From Actinoplanes lutulentus (GTDB lineage: Bacteria; Actinomycetota; Actinomycetes; Mycobacteriales; Micromonosporaceae), in the NCBI RefSeq assembly GCF_003259845.1, contig NZ_QLMJ01000011.1, forward strand, positions 237,336-301,335: 64,000 nucleotides of DNA, written 5' to 3'. Position 1 is the stretch's first letter, and every line of letters starts with the position of its first letter. The notes under the pieces are model-generated. The model ran no database searches. It saw only the letters and a list, made by a program, of their open reading frames with translations, and had not been told where the DNA came from. Below are positions 40,446 through 51,398 of this stretch, piece by piece. A program made the position numbers and the translations under genes.

Positions 40446-42319
40446 CCTGATGCGGTACCCCGGGGGAGATGCCCCATACATCCGACTTTAGAAGCGGGAC
40501 CCGTCGCGGAGGGCGAGCAGACAGGCCGCGCCGCGAGGATGCAGGTGTCGTCATCCGGGTTGGCCCGGCGTAATCGGGCCACCAGCTCGGCGAGCGGGCG
40601 CAGCGGCGCGGCCCGGACCGCCTCGTCGACAGTGGCGATCACCGTGTCCAGACCGGCGTCGAGGCTCTGCCCGCGGTGCTCGACCAGCCCGTCGGTGTAG
40701 AGCAGCAGCACGTCGTCGGGGAGGAAGTCGGTGACCGCGTCCGGATAGGTGGCGCCGTCGACCACCCCGAGCATCGACCCGGGCGGGCGGGCGAGGGTCC
40801 GGGTCCGCCCACCCCGGTTCAGCATCGGCGGCGGATGCCCGGCCTGCGCCCAGACCAGCTCGCCGCTGGCCGGGTCGAACCGGGCGATCACCGCGGTGGC
40901 CGCGAGCTCGGGGGTCTGCTGCGCGAGCTCGCAGGTGAGCTGGTTGAGGTACCCGAGCAGGACGCCGGGATCGCTGGTGATCACCGAGAGGGCGCGCAGC
41001 GCGTGCCGCAGCTGCGCCATCGTGGTGGCGGCCTGGGTGCCGTGCCCGGCGACGTCGCCGACCGCGAGCAGCACCGAGCCGTCGCGCAGCGCGGCCGCGT
41101 GGTACCAGTCGCCGCCGACCATGGTCTCCTCGGTCGCCGGCAGATAACGCACCGCCGCCTTGAGCCCGGGCAGCTCGATCGGCTCGTCCGGGATCGGCAG
41201 AATGATCTTCTGCAGGCGGGCGGCGAGGTCGTGCTCGGCCGCGAAGGTCCGGCGCTGCTCGTCCAGCTCGCTCTCCACCTCGGCGAGCCGCGCGGCGCCG
41301 GCCTGCTGGTCGGTGACGTCCTGGACGATGCCGAAGATCCGCAGCGGCCGGCCGTCGGCGTCGCGGACCGCGTCGGCGACCGTGCGCACGTGCTTGACCA
41401 CGCCGCCGATCCGGACCCGGGTGATCAGGTCGACCCGTTCCGACCGGCGGAACGCGTCCAGCGCGGCGAGCCGCAGCGGCTGGTCGTCGGCGACCGCGGC
41501 CCGCTGCGCCTCGTCCTGGCTCAGCGGCCCGAGCCGCGGGTCCCGGTCGTAGATCCGGTAGATCTGCGGCGACCAGTAGATCTCACCGCTGACCAGGTCC
41601 CACTCGCCCCAGCCGAGCTTGCCGAGCTCCTCCATGCCGTCGAGGCGGTCGCGCCCCCGGAACGGGTCGTCGCGGCGCTGCCAGCTCATCAGCAACCCGG
41701 GCCCGAGCAGCCGGGCCCGCACGGTGAACTCGTCGTCGCCCACCAGCAGCGACCCCAGGTCGGCCGGCTCCCCGGTGTCCAGCACCCGCTGGTACAGCTG
41801 CCAGCGCTCCTCGCCGATCACCTGCGGGTAATGCCGGCTGATCGGCTGGCCGAGCAGCTGGGCGCCGCGGCGGCCGTCCGGGGCGACCGCGTCCGGGCTG
41901 GCCGCGGCCCAGGTCAGGTCGATCAGCCGGCCGGAGTCGTCCCGTTCCGGCAGCAGGTAACCGGACATGCCCGGCAGCGCGTCGAGCACACCCTGCACCG
42001 TGGTCAGCCACGGCGTGAACCGGCGGCCACCGGCCTCGGCCCGCGGCAGCGACGTGATGATCTCCGGAAGGGACGGATCGGTGAGCTCCTGCGCGGTGTC
42101 CAGCAGCCTGATCACCCGGCCGGCCATCTCGGCCAGGTCGCAGTGCTGCTCGGCCGCCATCCTCACGAGGTGACGGTGCGCCTCGGCGAGCCGGCAGCGT
42201 GCCCGGCCGGCGAGCAGCCCGACGGCTCGTTCCACCCTGATCCGCACCTCGTCGGCTGACTCGTCACCCGGCTCGGGGAGCAGCGTGCTCACCGCCTGCG
42301 CGTACGCCTGACCACCCAC
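40442..42319 (-). CDS. ANTAR-PAS-PP2C (SpoIIE-type) phosphatase, 625 aa
   Basis: Residues about 20-75 (SADEVRIRVERAVGLLAGRA through LAEMAGRVIRLLDT) look like an ANTAR RNA-binding domain, though degenerate. Two PAS-like sensor regions follow (about 100-230 and 240-345; WGEWDLVSGEIYWSPQIYRI). The last 250 residues form a SpoIIE/RsbU phosphatase with GGDWYHAAAL, AVGDVAGHGTQAA, DDVLLLYTDGLVE and NPDDDTCIL. It should dephosphorylate a STAS anti-anti-sigma protein; one is encoded at 53751. The start is GTG 42319. Confidence 0.9.
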   Translation of the reverse strand: MGGQAYAQAVSTLLPEPGDESADEVRIRVERAVGLLAGRARCRLAEAHRHLVRMAAEQHCDLAEMAGRVIRLLDTAQELTDPSLPEIITSLPRAEAGGRRFTPWLTTVQGVLDALPGMSGYLLPERDDSGRLIDLTWAAASPDAVAPDGRRGAQLLGQPISRHYPQVIGEERWQLYQRVLDTGEPADLGSLLVGDDEFTVRARLLGPGLLMSWQRRDDPFRGRDRLDGMEELGKLGWGEWDLVSGEIYWSPQIYRIYDRDPRLGPLSQDEAQRAAVADDQPLRLAALDAFRRSERVDLITRVRIGGVVKHVRTVADAVRDADGRPLRIFGIVQDVTDQQAGAARLAEVESELDEQRRTFAAEHDLAARLQKIILPIPDEPIELPGLKAAVRYLPATEETMVGGDWYHAAALRDGSVLLAVGDVAGHGTQAATTMAQLRHALRALSVITSDPGVLLGYLNQLTCELAQQTPELAATAVIARFDPASGELVWAQAGHPPPMLNRGGRTRTLARPPGSMLGVVDGATYPDAVTDFLPDDVLLLYTDGLVEHRGQSLDAGLDTVIATVDEAVRAAPLRPLAELVARLRRANPDDDTCILAARPVCSPSATGPASKVGCMGHLPRGTASG

Positions 42320-42491
42320 CAGCGACCTCCGCCCGCTCGGAGTTCCTGCTTAACCCAGGCCGCGCCCGCACCGCATCCCCCGATCATCCGGGCAGGCCTC
42401 CCGCCTGCGGCATTGCGCATAACGGGTCACCCGGTCGGGCGTCGGGCGTTCGGGGAAACCGGCGGGCCGTAAAGAGCCTGCGAGGGGCCGG

Positions 42492-42806
42492 TCAGAGTTC
42501 GAAGAGGGAGCGCATCGCGTCGGTCAGGCGGACCATGCTCGCCCCGGTCACCATGCCGATCCGTTCGGCGCCGGTCGACGCGGGCAGCCGGCGCATCCGG
42601 TTTATCACCACGACACCGGTGATCGGGTCCTGCTCGGTGAGCGCCACCGCGTACGGCGGTAGCTCGGTGACACCGCGCTGGCGCACGATCGGCGCGCAGA
42701 ACGGGGAGGCGTTGCCGCGCTCGTTGTAACTGTCGCCGGAGAGGACGAGAACGCGGTATCGCAGGTCGGAACGGTCGCCGATGGTCCAGATCTCGCCGCG
42801 ACGCAC
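42492..42806 (-). CDS. PemK/MazF-like protein without visible antitoxin, 104 aa
   Basis: MRRGEIWTIGDRSDLRYRVLVLSGDSYNERG has the opening beta strands of MazF/PemK mRNA interferases, and VVVINRMRRLPAS and GMVTGASMVRLTDAMRSLF fit the rest. Length is typical. Usual MazF Arg and Thr/Ser residues for RNA cleavage are only partly recognisable. No antitoxin frame lies upstream or downstream. An 18-bp dyad sits right before the GTG start at 42806. It may be an orphan toxin, or a non-toxic relative. Confidence 0.75.
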   Translation of the reverse strand: MRRGEIWTIGDRSDLRYRVLVLSGDSYNERGNASPFCAPIVRQRGVTELPPYAVALTEQDPITGVVVINRMRRLPASTGAERIGMVTGASMVRLTDAMRSLFEL

Positions 42807-42814
42807 GTCAGCAC

Positions 42815-42832
42815 AATCCTGAGGTCAGGATT
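42815..42832 (-). promoter_or_regulatory. Perfect dyad upstream of the MazF-like gene
   Basis: AATCCTGAGGTCAGGATT is an inverted repeat with perfect 8-bp arms and 2-bp centre, nine bases before the GTG start at 42806. Its position suits an autoregulatory or repressor site overlapping the ribosome-binding region. Confidence 0.5.
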
Positions 42833-42908
42833 ATCCGGCTCGGCATGGCTGGAAGCGTACCGTCGCCCCGATCTCCGCAGACGTCACCCCGCCGGGCGCG
42901 TCGAAAGC

Positions 42909-44327
42909 TCACGCCACGCGACTCGACGCCTTCTCCCGGTACATCGCCTGATCGGCGCGGCGGATCAGCTCGTCGGCGTCCAGCCCGCCGCCGGAACGGG
43001 CCGTGCCGACGCTTGCTCCGACGCGTACCCACTCGGTCATGACCGGGACGGGAGCGCTCAGCGCGACCCGGACATGGTCCTCCAGGCGCCGGTCGGCGCC
43101 CTCGCCCGCGGACAGCAGGACGAACTCGTCGCCGCCGTAACGGGCCACCGTGTCACCGGGCGCGAGGCCCGCGCGCAGCCGGTCCGCGACCTCGGCGAGC
43201 AGCTGGTCGCCGGCGAGGTGACCGAGCCGGTCGTTGACCTCCTTGAACCCGTTGAGGTCGCAGAAGAGCAGGACCACCTCGGGACCGCCGGACGTGCGCT
43301 CCCGAGCCAGGGCGGCGTCGAGGCGGGTCCACAGCTCGGCCCGGTTCGGCAGGCCGGTCAGCAGGTCGTGGGTGGCCTGGTGCCGCATCCGGGCCTCGGC
43401 CTGCTCACGCTGGTCGGCGAGCCGGGAGACCCGGATCGCGACCAGCACGACGATCAGCAGGTTGCCGACGGTGAGCAGCGCGGTGTCACCGCGCACGCCG
43501 AGCAGCTCACGGATCGCCGAGACCAGCGGCACGACCGTGACCGCCGCGGTCAGGAAGATCACCCGCTTGCGGAACGGGCGTTCCTTCGGCGTCGGGCCGG
43601 GCTGCGCCATCCGGTGCGCACTGGGCAGCATCGCGGCGAGGCCAACCAGCAGGTAGCAGACCATGAAGAGCATCTCGCGCCACGCCGAGGACGTCGCGGT
43701 GATCGAGCCGGTCGCGGTGACCGCCGCGGTGGTGCCGGTCAGGTCCAGCACGATCGCGCCGGTGAGCAGCACCAGCGGCAGCGGCGGGCGCCGCACCATG
43801 AGCACGAGCCGGAGCAGCGCGCCGAGCACGCCGGCGAGCAGCAGAACCGTGGTGAGCAGGATGGTCTGCCGGCCCACCACGATCTCCGCGGCGTTCAAGC
43901 CGGGCTGCAGCAGCGCGGTCCAGGTGAGCGCGGCCACCACGATCGCCACCACGCTGGAGTCGATCAGCCCGCCGACGTCGTTGCGGCCGCGCCGCAGCAC
44001 CAGCGAGACCGCCGCGACCAGCAGATGCACATGGCTGATCGCCACCAGCACGTCGCCGACCGCGCCACGGGGGTGCCCGGTGGACAGGCTTATCGCATTG
44101 GCGACGACCAGCCAGCCGAGACCCAGAGCCAGGAATCGGTACGGGTACCGCTCGGCGCCCGCCACCCGCGGCAGAACACCGAGAACCGCCGCCAGGGCCA
44201 CCACCGAGACCAGCAGCATCAGCAGGTGCCGCCCGGCCGGGGATGCCAGTGGCATGGCTGCGGTCAGCGCGCCCGTCACGGCAAGGTAGACGGACACGCC
44301 GGGGAAACGGGTCACGAGCCCATCCAT
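42909..44327 (-). CDS. Membrane diguanylate cyclase, 472 aa
   Basis: Nine or so hydrophobic helices (residues about 10-300) precede a short linker (REQAEARMRHQATHD) and a GGDEF domain with the signature at 398-402. The usual inhibitory I-site RxxD reads APGD here, so product inhibition may be lost. DLNGFKEVNDRLGH carries the metal site. ATG 44327 is preferred over an in-frame TTG at 44345. The MazF-like gene lies 102 bases downstream on the same strand. Confidence 0.92.
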   Translation of the reverse strand: MDGLVTRFPGVSVYLAVTGALTAAMPLASPAGRHLLMLLVSVVALAAVLGVLPRVAGAERYPYRFLALGLGWLVVANAISLSTGHPRGAVGDVLVAISHVHLLVAAVSLVLRRGRNDVGGLIDSSVVAIVVAALTWTALLQPGLNAAEIVVGRQTILLTTVLLLAGVLGALLRLVLMVRRPPLPLVLLTGAIVLDLTGTTAAVTATGSITATSSAWREMLFMVCYLLVGLAAMLPSAHRMAQPGPTPKERPFRKRVIFLTAAVTVVPLVSAIRELLGVRGDTALLTVGNLLIVVLVAIRVSRLADQREQAEARMRHQATHDLLTGLPNRAELWTRLDAALARERTSGGPEVVLLFCDLNGFKEVNDRLGHLAGDQLLAEVADRLRAGLAPGDTVARYGGDEFVLLSAGEGADRRLEDHVRVALSAPVPVMTEWVRVGASVGTARSGGGLDADELIRRADQAMYREKASSRVA

Positions 44328-44467
44328 CGGTTGTGAAAGGCTCAACCTGAGGGCTGGACCTGAGACTGCTGCTCAACCCGTGGACGTGATCGAACCGCCG
44401 CGGCCCGGTTCCCGTAAGAATGACCGCGGGACCCGTAACACCGCGGGTAACGAGGAAGGACGTAGTG

Positions 44468-45907
44468 ATGTCGCAGAAGGCGCAGATCGGAGTCACCGGC
44501 CTGGCGGTGATGGGCCGCAACCTGGCTCGTAACTTCGCTCGGCACGGTCACACCGTGGCGGTGCACAACCGGTCCTACGGCCGCACCAAGGAGCTGGTCG
44601 AGGAGTTCGGTCACGAGGGCACGTTCCTGCCGGCCGAGACCGCCGAGCAGTTCGTCGCGAGCCTCGAGCGCCCCCGTCGCGTCGTCATCATGGTCAAGGC
44701 CGGTCCCGCCACCGACGCCGTGATCGACGAGTTCGCCCCGCTGCTCGAAGAGGGCGACATGCTCATCGACGCGGGTAACGCCCACTTCGCGGACACCCGC
44801 CGGCGGGAGGCCGCGCTCAAGGAGCAGGGCCTGCACTTCGTCGGCACCGGCGTGTCCGGCGGCGAGGAGGGCGCGCTGCACGGCCCGAGCATCATGCCGG
44901 GCGGCTCGAAGGAGTCGTACCAGGCGCTCGGCCCGCTGCTGGAGGACATCTCGGCGAAGGTGGACGGCGAGCCGTGCTGCGTGCACGTCGGCCCGGACGG
45001 CGCCGGCCACTTCGTGAAGATGGTGCACAACGGCATCGAGTACGCCGACATGCAGCTCATCGCCGAGGCGTACGACCTGCTGCGCCAGGTGGGCGGGCAC
45101 ACCCCGGCCGAGATCGCCGAGGTCTTCCAGGGGTGGAACGAGGGGCGGCTCGGGTCGTACCTCATCGAGATCACCGCTGAGGTGCTGAAGCAGACCGACG
45201 CGGCGACCGGCAAGCCGTTCGTCGACGTCGTGGTGGACCGGGCCGAGCAGAAGGGCACCGGCCGCTGGACCGTACAGGCGGCTCTCGACCTCGGTGTCCC
45301 GGTCTCCGGCATCGCCGAGTCGGTCTTCGCCCGGGCGCTCTCCGGTGGCGCGGACGTGCGGGACGCGGCCGCCTCGGCCGGTCTCCCCGGTCCGGGCGCC
45401 AGCGCCGGCCTGCACGCCGGTGACCTGGTCGCCGACGTCGAGCAGGCGCTGTTCGCCTCCAAGATCGTCGCGTACGCGCAGGGCTTCCAGCAGGTCCAGG
45501 CGGCCAGCGCGGAGTACGGCTGGGACATCGACCCCGGCGCGATGGCGAAGATCTGGCGGGCCGGCTGCATCATCCGGGCCAAGTTCCTGGACTTCATCAA
45601 GCAGGCGTACGACAAGCAGCCGGCACTCCCGACGCTGCTCGTCGACGAGTACTTCCTGGACGCCGTCTCGGGTGCGCAGGACGCCTGGCGGCGGGTCGTG
45701 GTGACGGCGGCGCAGCAGGGCATCCCGGCGCCCGGTTTCTCGTCGGCGCTGGCGTACTACGACGGCCTGCGGGCCAAGCGCCTGCCGGCCGCCCTGATCC
45801 AGGGCCAGCGGGACTTCTTCGGCGCGCACACCTACCAGCGGGTGGACAAGCCGGGCGCGTTCCACACCCTCTGGGCAGCGGAGAACCGCCCCGAGGTCGA
45901 CGCCTGA
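44468..45907 (+). CDS. gnd: 6-phosphogluconate dehydrogenase (decarboxylating), 479 aa
   Basis: Converts 6-phosphogluconate and NADP to ribulose 5-phosphate, CO2 and NADPH in the pentose phosphate pathway. GVTGLAVMGRNLARNFARHG binds the nucleotide, VSGGEEGALHGPSIMPGG binds substrate, and HFVKMVHNGIEYADMQLIAE holds the catalytic Lys. The C-terminus (YYDGLRAKRLPAALIQGQRDFFGAHTY) is typical of the 470-residue form. ATG 44468 has GGAAGGA upstream, and a TAAGAAT box near 44417 may be its -10 element. Confidence 0.97.
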   Translation: MSQKAQIGVTGLAVMGRNLARNFARHGHTVAVHNRSYGRTKELVEEFGHEGTFLPAETAEQFVASLERPRRVVIMVKAGPATDAVIDEFAPLLEEGDMLIDAGNAHFADTRRREAALKEQGLHFVGTGVSGGEEGALHGPSIMPGGSKESYQALGPLLEDISAKVDGEPCCVHVGPDGAGHFVKMVHNGIEYADMQLIAEAYDLLRQVGGHTPAEIAEVFQGWNEGRLGSYLIEITAEVLKQTDAATGKPFVDVVVDRAEQKGTGRWTVQAALDLGVPVSGIAESVFARALSGGADVRDAAASAGLPGPGASAGLHAGDLVADVEQALFASKIVAYAQGFQQVQAASAEYGWDIDPGAMAKIWRAGCIIRAKFLDFIKQAYDKQPALPTLLVDEYFLDAVSGAQDAWRRVVVTAAQQGIPAPGFSSALAYYDGLRAKRLPAALIQGQRDFFGAHTYQRVDKPGAFHTLWAAENRPEVDA

Positions 45908-45920
45908 TTCGCTGACTGAT

Positions 45921-47258
45921 TCAGCTCACTGGGGCGGCGGCCTGTTCGGCCGTCGCCCTGCTGTTCAGCCGGCGATAGGGGCGGCTCACCAGCGCGAGCC
46001 CCGTCGCGATCACCCCGATGATGCCGGTCAGCACGAACACCAGCGCGATCCCCCGGTCCGCGCCGGTGCCGAACCACGGCCCCAGCTCCCGCGCGCCCCA
46101 CCCGTCGGTCATGAACGGGATGAACACGAACTGGGTGATCGGCGAGATCAGGAACGCGGTCAGCGGCGACGCGGCCTGCTCGGCGCTCTGCGCCAGCCCG
46201 AAGACCCGGCCCTGCCGCTCGTACGGCACCACCTTCTGCAGGATGGTCTGCTCGGCGGCCTCCGCGTACGGCATCAGCAGCATGTACAGGTACAGCCCGA
46301 CGGCGAGCCACCAGATCGACGCGCGCAGCGGGAACACGATGATGATCGCCCAGAGCACCACGTTGATCAGCAGGAGCAGGCGCACCGGTCGGCGGCCGAG
46401 CCCGGTCCGCGACACCGCGAGCCCGCCGACGATCATGCCGGTGCTGAGCACACCCCAGAGCAGGCCCCACGACTGCACCGAGACGAGCGACAGTCCGTAC
46501 GCGTCGGCGAGGGCCATGAACACCCCGCCGAGGAAGTTGTTGAACGTGCTGAACAGGATCAGCGCGGTCAGCCCCGGAACACCCGCGATGATCCGCAGCG
46601 TGCCGCGGAGGTCGACGCCGCCCTTGTCCGGCGTCTCGCCGGGAACGACCACCCGCTCCGGGATCGTCACGAACGACAGGTGCACCATCGCCAGCACGAG
46701 CGACGCGATCCCCAGGATCAGCACCGAGCGCATCCCGTCGAACGCCACCAGCACACCACTGATCACCGACGTGGTCAGGAACGTGGTGCCGGTGACCGTA
46801 CCCACCAGGCCGTTCGCCCGGTCCCGGGTGTCCTCCTCGATCAGCAGCGTGACCAGGGTGGGCAGCGCGATCGTCCGGATGTTGCCGGCGATCACGCCGA
46901 ACATGATCAGCAGGATCAGCACCCACAGCTGGACGCCCGCCGGATCGTGGAATTCATCCGCCGGGGTGACCAGGTAGACCGTGAGAGCGCCGGCGTAGAA
47001 GAGCAGCGACGCGAACGCCGAGGCCTGCAGCGCGGTCTTCTTGCGGTGGCCGTCCACGATGCTGCCGAACCAGATGCCGGTCGCCGCGGTGAGCACCAGG
47101 AAGATCCCGGAGATCACGCCGGTGGCGAAGACCGACCTGGTCTGCAGATAGACCCAGAACGTCACCGCGAACCAGGCGGTGAAGTTCATGACCGACACCA
47201 GCAGCGTGTTCACGAGGATCTGGTAGAAGGTCTTCACATGGCCCTGGACGACGGTCAT
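45921..47258 (-). CDS. MFS transporter, MFS_3-like, 445 aa
   Basis: Twelve predicted helices with the MFS_3 (enterobactin exporter-like) pattern: FTAWFAVTFWVYLQTRSVFATGVISGI, VDGHRKKTALQASAFAS in the loop between helices 2 and 3, and a pseudo-repeat in the second half. The substrate is unknown; relatives export small secondary metabolites or siderophores. ATG 47258 is used. It is convergent with gnd, 13 bases apart. Confidence 0.88.
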   Translation of the reverse strand: MTVVQGHVKTFYQILVNTLLVSVMNFTAWFAVTFWVYLQTRSVFATGVISGIFLVLTAATGIWFGSIVDGHRKKTALQASAFASLLFYAGALTVYLVTPADEFHDPAGVQLWVLILLIMFGVIAGNIRTIALPTLVTLLIEEDTRDRANGLVGTVTGTTFLTTSVISGVLVAFDGMRSVLILGIASLVLAMVHLSFVTIPERVVVPGETPDKGGVDLRGTLRIIAGVPGLTALILFSTFNNFLGGVFMALADAYGLSLVSVQSWGLLWGVLSTGMIVGGLAVSRTGLGRRPVRLLLLINVVLWAIIIVFPLRASIWWLAVGLYLYMLLMPYAEAAEQTILQKVVPYERQGRVFGLAQSAEQAASPLTAFLISPITQFVFIPFMTDGWGARELGPWFGTGADRGIALVFVLTGIIGVIATGLALVSRPYRRLNSRATAEQAAAPVS

Positions 47259-47302
47259 GCATGACAAGGTACGACCTCAAGGGCGGTCGAGGTCCAGCGA
47301 AT

Positions 47303-49588
47303 TCAGGCAGCGCGCACCGGATCGGCGGCCATCAGCGCGCCGCACTCGTCGGCCGGCAGCGGCTTGGCCATGAAGAACCCCTGGCCGTACCGATAACCCA
47401 GCGCCCGCAGCCGGTCCATCTGCGCCTGGCTCTCGATGCCCTCGGCGACCGCCTTGAGCTGCAGATGCTCGGCGAGCTGGGCGACCGCGCCGGCCACCGC
47501 GAGCCGGCCACGATCCTCACCGTCGGCGATGCCGTCGACGAACGACTTGTCCAGCTTCAGCACGTCGACCGGGAACGCCCGGAGCAGGCTCAGCGACGAC
47601 TGCCCGGTACCGAAGTCGTCGAGCGCGAGCCGCACACCCATGTCGTGCAGCTGCTCCAGGGTCTCCCGGACCTGCCAGCCGTCGACCACCGACGACTCGG
47701 TGACCTCCAGGATCAGGTTGATCGGGGTCAGCCCGGTCTCGCTGAGCACCGCCGCCACCTCGTCGACCAGGCCGGCCTCGCGCAGCTGCCGGACCGCGAC
47801 GTTGACGTTGATCGCCTCGATCGCGCCGGCGCCGTGCTCGGCACGCCAGCGGGCGAGCTGCTCGCAGGCCTCCCGGAGCACCCACGCGCCGAGCGGCACG
47901 ATCAGGCCGGAGCGTTCGGCGACCGGGATGAACTCGGCCGGCGAGACGAACCCGCGCTGCGGGTGCTGCCAGCGGACCAGCGCCTCGGCGCCGTGCAGCC
48001 GGCCGGTGACCAGGTCGAAGACGGGCTGGTAGAGCAGCCGCAGCTCGCCGCGGATGATGGCGTTGCGCAGCTCGCTGGCGACCCGGGCATGGCTGACCAT
48101 GTCCTGGCGCATCTGCGGCTCGAACCGTATCCAGGAGGCCTTGCCGGCCTCCTTGGCGGCGTACATGGCGATGTCGGCGTTGCGCAGCACCTCGTCGGCC
48201 GTCTCGCCGGTGTCGGCGATCGCGATGCCGGCGCTGGCGTGCAGCAGCAGATGCTGGTCACCGAGGTGGAACGGGTCGGCGAGCGCGGCCAGCAGCCGGC
48301 CCGCGGCGGCTTCGGCCGCCGCCGGATCGTCGAGCGGCAGCAGCACGGCGAACTCGTCGCCGCCGAGCCGGGCCGGCAGTTCCCCGGTCTGGCAGAGGCC
48401 GCGCAGCCGCTGCGCCACCTGGTACAGCAGCTGGTCGCCGGCGGCCGGGCCGAGCGTGTCGTTGATCATTTTGAAGTCGTCGACGTCGATCAGCAGGGCG
48501 GTGGCCGCCTGGTGGTCCCCCAGCCGTTCGCCGAGGACCACGCTGAAGCGGGTGCGGTTCGGCAGGCCGGTGAGCGTGTCGCTGAGCGCGAGCCGTTCCA
48601 GCTCGGCCTGCTGCTGCCGGATCCCGCGCAGCGCGATGGTGTTCTCGCGCAGGCTCAGCAGCTGACGGGCGACCACGAACCCGGTGATCAGCACGGCGCC
48701 GATGATCACGGTGCGCTGCCGGGAGTTCATGTCCTGGGCGCTGACCGTCACGACCAGCGCGGCGGTGGCGGTGACCGCGAGGAACGGCAGCAGGTTGAAG
48801 AGCGAGCGGTGGGTGAGCAGCTCCCGGGGCGGGGCGGCGAGGGCCCGGCGCTGCACCAGGGCGGCCACGCAGACCGCGGTGCCGATCAGCGGCAGGGCCA
48901 GCACCGACAGCGCCAGCCGGCTCCAGTCCTCGCCCGCGATCAGCAGGATGTTGCCGACGACGGCGACCACCGGTACGACGGTCAGCACCCGCAGCGCGAC
49001 CGGGTCGACCAGGGTCTCCGGGCGGGACGCGGCCTTGCCGATCACCACGAGCAGCAGGACGCCGCCGACGCCGACGATCGCCGCGGAGACCCGGGAGACC
49101 AGCGACGTCCCCGCGGGTGCGAGGTCGAGGACCACGTACCAGAAGATCAGCGCGCTGGCGGTGGCAACGGTCGCGCCGTCCAGCAGCGCCCGGACCCAGC
49201 TGGCGCCGGTGCGTTTCGGACCGGGCAGCCCCAGGAACCCGAGCATCAGCAGCAGCACGCCGCACAGCATCGGCGCCGCGGTCTGCCAGGACAGGCCGGT
49301 GTCGTTGTTGGCGCGGGCCAGGGTGACGCACGACGCGACGAGCAGGCAGAACGAGGCGTGTTCCAGACGGCGCCAGAATGTGCGTACCGGGCGGGACAGC
49401 CGCACCTGCCGGGCGATCCGCCAGCTGGCGAAGACCGCGGCGGCCAGGGCGAGCGGCCCGGCCGCGTACCCGTGGGTCACGTCCGATTCGTGGCGCACCC
49501 CGAGCCACACGAGAACCCCGGCGATGGCGGCGACGGCCACGATCGTCGGAGCGAGCCCACCGGCTCGCTGCCTCTCGGGTGCACTCAC
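47303..49588 (-). CDS. GGDEF-EAL bifunctional c-di-GMP enzyme, 761 aa
   Basis: About ten membrane helices (residues about 12-300), a GGDEF domain with the signature at 409-413, and a C-terminal EAL domain starting near residue 515. The GGDEF part lacks the I-site (QTGE instead of RxxD). The EAL part keeps its catalytic set: AEALVRWQHP, LEVTES, LDDFGTGQSS, VLKLDKSF, AEGIESQ and GQGFFMAKP. It may therefore both make and degrade c-di-GMP, with net activity unknown. The start is GTG 49588, after a large hairpin. Confidence 0.95.
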   Translation of the reverse strand: MSAPERQRAGGLAPTIVAVAAIAGVLVWLGVRHESDVTHGYAAGPLALAAAVFASWRIARQVRLSRPVRTFWRRLEHASFCLLVASCVTLARANNDTGLSWQTAAPMLCGVLLLMLGFLGLPGPKRTGASWVRALLDGATVATASALIFWYVVLDLAPAGTSLVSRVSAAIVGVGGVLLLVVIGKAASRPETLVDPVALRVLTVVPVVAVVGNILLIAGEDWSRLALSVLALPLIGTAVCVAALVQRRALAAPPRELLTHRSLFNLLPFLAVTATAALVVTVSAQDMNSRQRTVIIGAVLITGFVVARQLLSLRENTIALRGIRQQQAELERLALSDTLTGLPNRTRFSVVLGERLGDHQAATALLIDVDDFKMINDTLGPAAGDQLLYQVAQRLRGLCQTGELPARLGGDEFAVLLPLDDPAAAEAAAGRLLAALADPFHLGDQHLLLHASAGIAIADTGETADEVLRNADIAMYAAKEAGKASWIRFEPQMRQDMVSHARVASELRNAIIRGELRLLYQPVFDLVTGRLHGAEALVRWQHPQRGFVSPAEFIPVAERSGLIVPLGAWVLREACEQLARWRAEHGAGAIEAINVNVAVRQLREAGLVDEVAAVLSETGLTPINLILEVTESSVVDGWQVRETLEQLHDMGVRLALDDFGTGQSSLSLLRAFPVDVLKLDKSFVDGIADGEDRGRLAVAGAVAQLAEHLQLKAVAEGIESQAQMDRLRALGYRYGQGFFMAKPLPADECGALMAADPVRAA

Positions 49589-49603
49589 GGTGTCCGACTG
49601 CTC

Positions 49604-49647
49604 CTCGCCGACTGATACGCCTTCCTTGCGGCATACCAGTCGGCGAG
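49604..49647. promoter_or_regulatory. Large hairpin between pgm and the GGDEF-EAL gene
   Basis: CTCGCCGACTG (49604-49614) and CAGTCGGCGAG (49637-49647) are perfect 11-bp arms with a 22-nt spacer. It follows the phosphoglucomutase stop by 20 bases and precedes the GGDEF-EAL start. It may end pgm transcription or act in the leader of the next gene; another CCGACTG at 49594-49600 hints at a repeated binding site. Confidence 0.55.
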
Positions 49648-49666
49648 AACACCCGGAACCTGAGTT

Positions 49667-51310
<1,644 letters not shown>

Positions 51311-51398
51311 CGCGGCCTCCTCAGGAGCGTGGACCTGTGCGGAATCGTATCGAGCCGCTCCCTTGAACCTTTCCCCCGCATCATCCGAACTACCTCAT

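Noticed and set aside
42807..42908. An antitoxin gene upstream of the MazF-like protein
   Set aside because: Only about 100 bases separate it from the cyclase stop, and no frame has a start with ribosome site and plausible length.
47261..49615. A plus-strand open frame opposite the GGDEF-EAL gene
   Set aside because: The minus strand codes a complete membrane GGDEF-EAL protein; the plus frame is its GC-driven shadow.
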